A stretch of 64,000 nucleotides of DNA, taken from NCBI GenBank assembly GCA_012797975.1, contig JAAZOD010000023.1:1-64000 (forward strand). Direction: 5' to 3'. Every line of letters starts with the position of its first letter. Position 1 is the first letter of the stretch. The stretch is from Pelolinea sp. (GTDB taxonomy: Bacteria; Chloroflexota; Anaerolineae; Anaerolineales; Anaerolineaceae). A model generated the notes under the pieces. The model was not told the DNA's origin. It searched no databases and saw only the letters and a list, made by a program, of their open reading frames with translations. Both the position numbers and the translations under genes were made by a program. This document shows positions 61,236 to 64,000 of the stretch, in pieces.

Positions 61236-61245
61236 GAATAGAAAG

Positions 61246-62136
61246 ATGATCGAGAACAGGAAACATTGTCGCGCTGTCTTTGGGCTGCTGCTGGGCGTGC
61301 TTCTGATGGCTTGTGCTGCCGGGGCTCCGGCAGCGACTGCTGCAACGCAGCCCAGCGCGACCCTTGCTCCCACACAGGAACTTCCCACCCCTACTGCTAT
61401 CCCCGCGGGCTGCACCGAAACGCAAGGGCATTTTGAATATCAGGAGATCCAGACCACGCTGATGACCCATCCGCTTTCTTTCCGGGTATATCTGCCGGTG
61501 TGCTATGATGCGCAGGGGGAGTATGAGTACCCGGTGCTGTATTTCCTGCATGGCCAGAGTTTTAACGACGACCAGTGGGACCGCCTGGGTGCGGATGAGG
61601 CGCTCGACCGCCTTGTTCTGGCCGGGGAAGTGGTGCCTTTTATCATCGTCATGCCCAAGGAATCGGATTACATGTCCAACCAGTGGGATTCGAAATATGG
61701 CCCGGCCATCGCGGAAGAGCTGACCGTTTGGGTTGATGAACATTATCATACCTGTGCGGAACGTCAATGCCGCGCCATCGGGGGTCTCTCTCGCGGAGCC
61801 GCTTGGGCTATGCGTACCGGGCTGATCTACTGGGAAACCTTCGGCACCATCGGCACCCACAGTCTGGCGCCCTTCCGTGGCGACTTTAACGAAGCTCCCT
61901 CCTGGTTTAAAAAGATCCCCGAAGATCAACTGCCGCGCATCTGGATCGATATCGGAGTCCTGGATGTCAATCTGGATGCCGCCAATACCTTTGAAGTGCG
62001 GCTGACCAAATACCGCATGCCTCATGAGTGGCATATCTTCCTGGGCACTCACAATGAAGATTACTGGCAGTCGCACGTGGAAGAGTACCTGCGTTGGTAT
62101 GCGGAAGCATGGAAGGATAGGAACCCATCATCATGA
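61246..62136 (+). CDS. Esterase-like alpha/beta hydrolase lipoprotein, copy 2
   Basis: 296 residues, a tandem paralogue of the preceding gene. Lipobox LMAC, a Thr/Pro linker, YFLHGQSFNDDQWDRLG, GGLSRGAAWAMR, DIGVLD, and LGTHNEDYW give the same Ser-Asp-His triad. The copies share the order of all motifs and the final YLRWYAEAW / YLSWYTRNW, so they arose by duplication. It overlaps the start of ccmF by 4 bp. Confidence 0.85.
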   Translation: MIENRKHCRAVFGLLLGVLLMACAAGAPAATAATQPSATLAPTQELPTPTAIPAGCTETQGHFEYQEIQTTLMTHPLSFRVYLPVCYDAQGEYEYPVLYFLHGQSFNDDQWDRLGADEALDRLVLAGEVVPFIIVMPKESDYMSNQWDSKYGPAIAEELTVWVDEHYHTCAERQCRAIGGLSRGAAWAMRTGLIYWETFGTIGTHSLAPFRGDFNEAPSWFKKIPEDQLPRIWIDIGVLDVNLDAANTFEVRLTKYRMPHEWHIFLGTHNEDYWQSHVEEYLRWYAEAWKDRNPSS

Positions 62137-64000
62137 TCGCGAACATTGGATATCTCTTGCTGGTCGTCGGAGTGGTGTGCAGCGCTTTGGCTGCGCTCGT
62201 TTCCGCTTATGCTTTGTTCAAAAAAAGCCGCTCGTTCCAATTGGAGGTCAGAGCCCTTTCTGCCGTTGGAACGCTGGCGGTGTGCGCTGCTTTCGGATTG
62301 GCCATTTTTCTGCTGGTTTCCGGTAAATTTGATTATGAGATTGTCTATGAGAACACCAGCCGCCAGATGGATGTGCTGCAGAAGGTCACGGCAGTGTGGG
62401 GCAATAAAAGCGGTTCGCTTCTCTTCTGGAGCTTTCTTCTCTCCTTGTGCGTTTCCATCACGGCCTTTGGGAAATGGCAGGGCAAAAAGGAACCTTATTT
62501 TCACGGGGTCATGCTGCTCCTGCAGCTTTTCAACCTGTTCTTTGTGGCTCTCATCACCTTTCAGACCAACCCCTTCGCCCGTCTGTGGCAGTTGACGAAC
62601 GGGAGTGTGGCGGCGGCCGTGTTCGCTCCGGCCGGAGCGCTGCCTCTTGTCCCATCGAACGGGCAGGGGCTTAATCCGCTCTTGAAGCACGCCGGTATGG
62701 TCATTCACCCGCCTCTCCTCTATTTGGGATTCATCCTGTTCTTTGTGCCGTTTGCCTTTGCCATCGTTTCGCTGTGGCGCAGGGATTACTCCTTTACTTG
62801 GTTGGGCAGCACCCGCACCTGGATCGTGCTGGCATGGGTCTTTCTCACTGCCGGCATCTTGCTGGGTTGCTGGTGGGCATACGATATTTTGGGCTGGGGC
62901 GGTTACTGGAGCTGGGATCCGGTGGAGATCGCCGGGTTGATGCCCTGGCTGAGCGGGTTGGGGCTGCTGCACTGTCTCAATACGTACCGTTCCAGCGAAC
63001 AGGTACGCCGCTGGAGCTATGGATTGATAGCGGGAACGGTGCTGCTCATCATTTTCGGCATCTATCTTTCGCGCACCGGCGTGGTCACTTCGGTGCATGC
63101 CTATTCGCAGAGCAGCATCGGTCCGGCTTTTATGGGCTTTTTCCTTTTTCTGCTCGTTATTTCCATTGGCTCTCTGGCAGTGCGCTGGAAAGAACTGCGC
63201 CCGGCATCGCAAAGGCCGGCTTTCCTGACCCCCGCTGGACTTACCAGCACGCTTGCGCTCTGCTTGACCCTGCTGGTGCTGGTTTGTCTGCTGGGCGTCA
63301 CCCTGCCGCTCACCTCGCAAGCTCTCACCGGGCAAAGGACGGAGCCATCGGCACTGTATTATGAATGGAGTTTTGGGCCGCCCCTGCTTGTTATTTTAAC
63401 AAGCACTGCATTGGGCTATCTGCCGGATAAGAAGAAATTGCGTACTGCTTCTGTACTCATCGCCTTAGTGCTCGTGATTATCACGGGCGTCCTATTTGGA
63501 AAGATGAACTTCTCTGCGCTGATCGGTCTTTTGGCAGTTTTCTTTTTGATTGCTGCGCTGGTTCTTACCGCTCTCGATCGGTTCAGCCATGTGCGTTCTG
63601 TTGAAAAAAAGAAAAGACATTCTCCAAAGATGGCAGATATTGTACTGCACCTGGGTTTTGCTCTGCTGGCACTGGGTGTGGTCGGTAGCCGCAGTCTGGC
63701 TGAGTCAACGGTGGTATCCCTGTCAGTCGGGCAAAATGCGGTATTGAGCAGCAGGCAGGTTACTAAAACCTCAGCGCAAGTGGAGGAATCGGTCAACCAG
63801 CAGGTACTGTATGCGGAGGAGTACGAATTCCATCCCGCTGGAAAGCGCTATATTGTGCTACAACCGCATATTCTCTGGTACGAAGATACCCGCAGCACCG
63901 TTTCTGCACCAGATATTCACTCCAATTTTTTGTCCGATACCTATGCCGCCATTTTAGAATGGGATGGAACTTCCAATGGCAGCACCACAGTATTGCTTGC
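62133..64000 (+). CDS. ccmF: Cytochrome c heme lyase subunit CcmF (3' end outside window)
   Basis: An open frame of at least 622 codons from ATG 62133 to the window edge, no stop seen. Multiple membrane helices with GLNPLLKHAGMVIHPPLLYLGFILFF (about 180-205) and the tryptophan-rich heme-handling motif GWGGYWSWDPVEIAGLMPWL (about 255-274), typical of the CcmF/CycK/Ccs1 family. It ligates heme to apocytochrome c at the outer face of the membrane. Its presence implies c-type cytochromes. The initiation ATG lies 4 bp inside the preceding esterase gene. Confidence 0.94.
   Translation, partial: MIANIGYLLLVVGVVCSALAALVSAYALFKKSRSFQLEVRALSAVGTLAVCAAFGLAIFLLVSGKFDYEIVYENTSRQMDVLQKVTAVWGNKSGSLLFWSFLLSLCVSITAFGKWQGKKEPYFHGVMLLLQLFNLFFVALITFQTNPFARLWQLTNGSVAAAVFAPAGALPLVPSNGQGLNPLLKHAGMVIHPPLLYLGFILFFVPFAFAIVSLWRRDYSFTWLGSTRTWIVLAWVFLTAGILLGCWWAYDILGWGGYWSWDPVEIAGLMPWLSGLGLLHCLNTYRSSEQVRRWSYGLIAGTVLLIIFGIYLSRTGVVTSVHAYSQSSIGPAFMGFFLFLLVISIGSLAVRWKELRPASQRPAFLTPAGLTSTLALCLTLLVLVCLLGVTLPLTSQALTGQRTEPSALYYEWSFGPPLLVILTSTALGYLPDKKKLRTASVLIALVLVIITGVLFGKMNFSALIGLLAVFFLIAALVLTALDRFSHVRSVEKKKRHSPKMADIVLHLGFALLALGVVGSRSLAESTVVSLSVGQNAVLSSRQVTKTSAQVEESVNQQVLYAEEYEFHPAGKRYIVLQPHILWYEDTRSTVSAPDIHSNFLSDTYAAILEWDGTSNGSTTVLL

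Noticed and set aside
60513-62076. Long minus-strand frames (about 300 and 320 residues) opposite the esterases
   Set aside because: They mirror the two paralogous esterase genes in the same phase and show no protein family pattern.
62061-63335. 424-residue open frame on the minus strand opposite ccmF
   Set aside because: Shadow of ccmF: low-complexity Gln/Arg-rich translation, no ribosome site, while the + frame has clear CcmF motifs.

Overview
The window reads as a bacterial chromosome segment from a member of the Chloroflexota, most likely class Anaerolineae. This is an inference from gene content and protein style: Thr/Pro/Ala-rich linkers after lipobox cysteines in exported lipoproteins, a YegP-type DUF1508 protein, a SpoVS homologue, PdxS/PdxT, an R3H-domain Ycf45-like ATPase, ClpC and RadA. 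No rRNA or marker allows a firmer placement. Base composition looks close to 50-55% GC, except for an AT-rich stretch at about 57.7-60.2 kb. I see no insertion sequence, prophage or CRISPR array.

Layout. 0.2-8.1 kb (+): aminotransferase, gatB, glutamate dehydrogenase, dnaN and a large PEP/pyruvate-binding protein. 8.2-11.6 kb (-): an ABC-2 exporter pair with a DUF2334 lipoprotein. 11.6-11.7 kb: two parS (ParB-binding) palindromes. 11.8-16.5 kb (+): pdxS, pdxT, an unknown acetyltransferase-like protein, the R3H ATPase and tmk. 16.5-24.8 kb: envelope proteins (DsbA-cyclophilin fusion lipoprotein, PrsW-like protease, PlsC, ComEC), a GAF-SpoIIE phosphatase, YjbQ, a DMT transporter and a DinB-like/TPR protein. 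25-28.9 kb: Fic, ArfB, DUF1508 protein, transaldolase and GalE. 28.9-35.0 kb (-): holA, a small conserved protein, radA, clpC and a thioesterase. 35.1-44.1 kb: Rrf2 regulator, a membrane glycosyltransferase, hutI, HD protein, inositol monophosphatase, PepF, ssb, a deoxynucleoside kinase and a nucleotidyltransferase.

44.13-44.6 kb has no gene. It holds four perfect or near-perfect DnaA boxes on the left and three on the right of an AT-rich core, and I interpret it as the chromosomal replication origin. Around it sit spoVS, two deoxynucleoside kinases, ssb and, further out, dnaN, holA and tmk. The parS pair lies about 32 kb away, as expected for an origin domain. To the right follow a ferredoxin with an Asp-for-Cys cluster ligand, an APC permease-Usp fusion, tRNA-Asn with a consensus promoter, a lipoprotein, a TetR-SDR-SDR operon, glgC, a Ca2+-type P-type ATPase, a GT2-rnhB pair, an AT-rich acquired-looking block (2H phosphoesterase, methyltransferase, NUDIX) ending beside tRNA-Pro, two tandem esterase lipoproteins, and ccmF, which runs off the right edge.

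Most genes are housekeeping. The most notable non-coding structure is the oriC/parS pair. The most unusual genes are the DsbA-degenerate cyclophilin fusion, the Asp-ligand ferredoxin, the PEP/pyruvate-binding protein with no visible phospho-His domain, and the ComEC lacking its nuclease domain.
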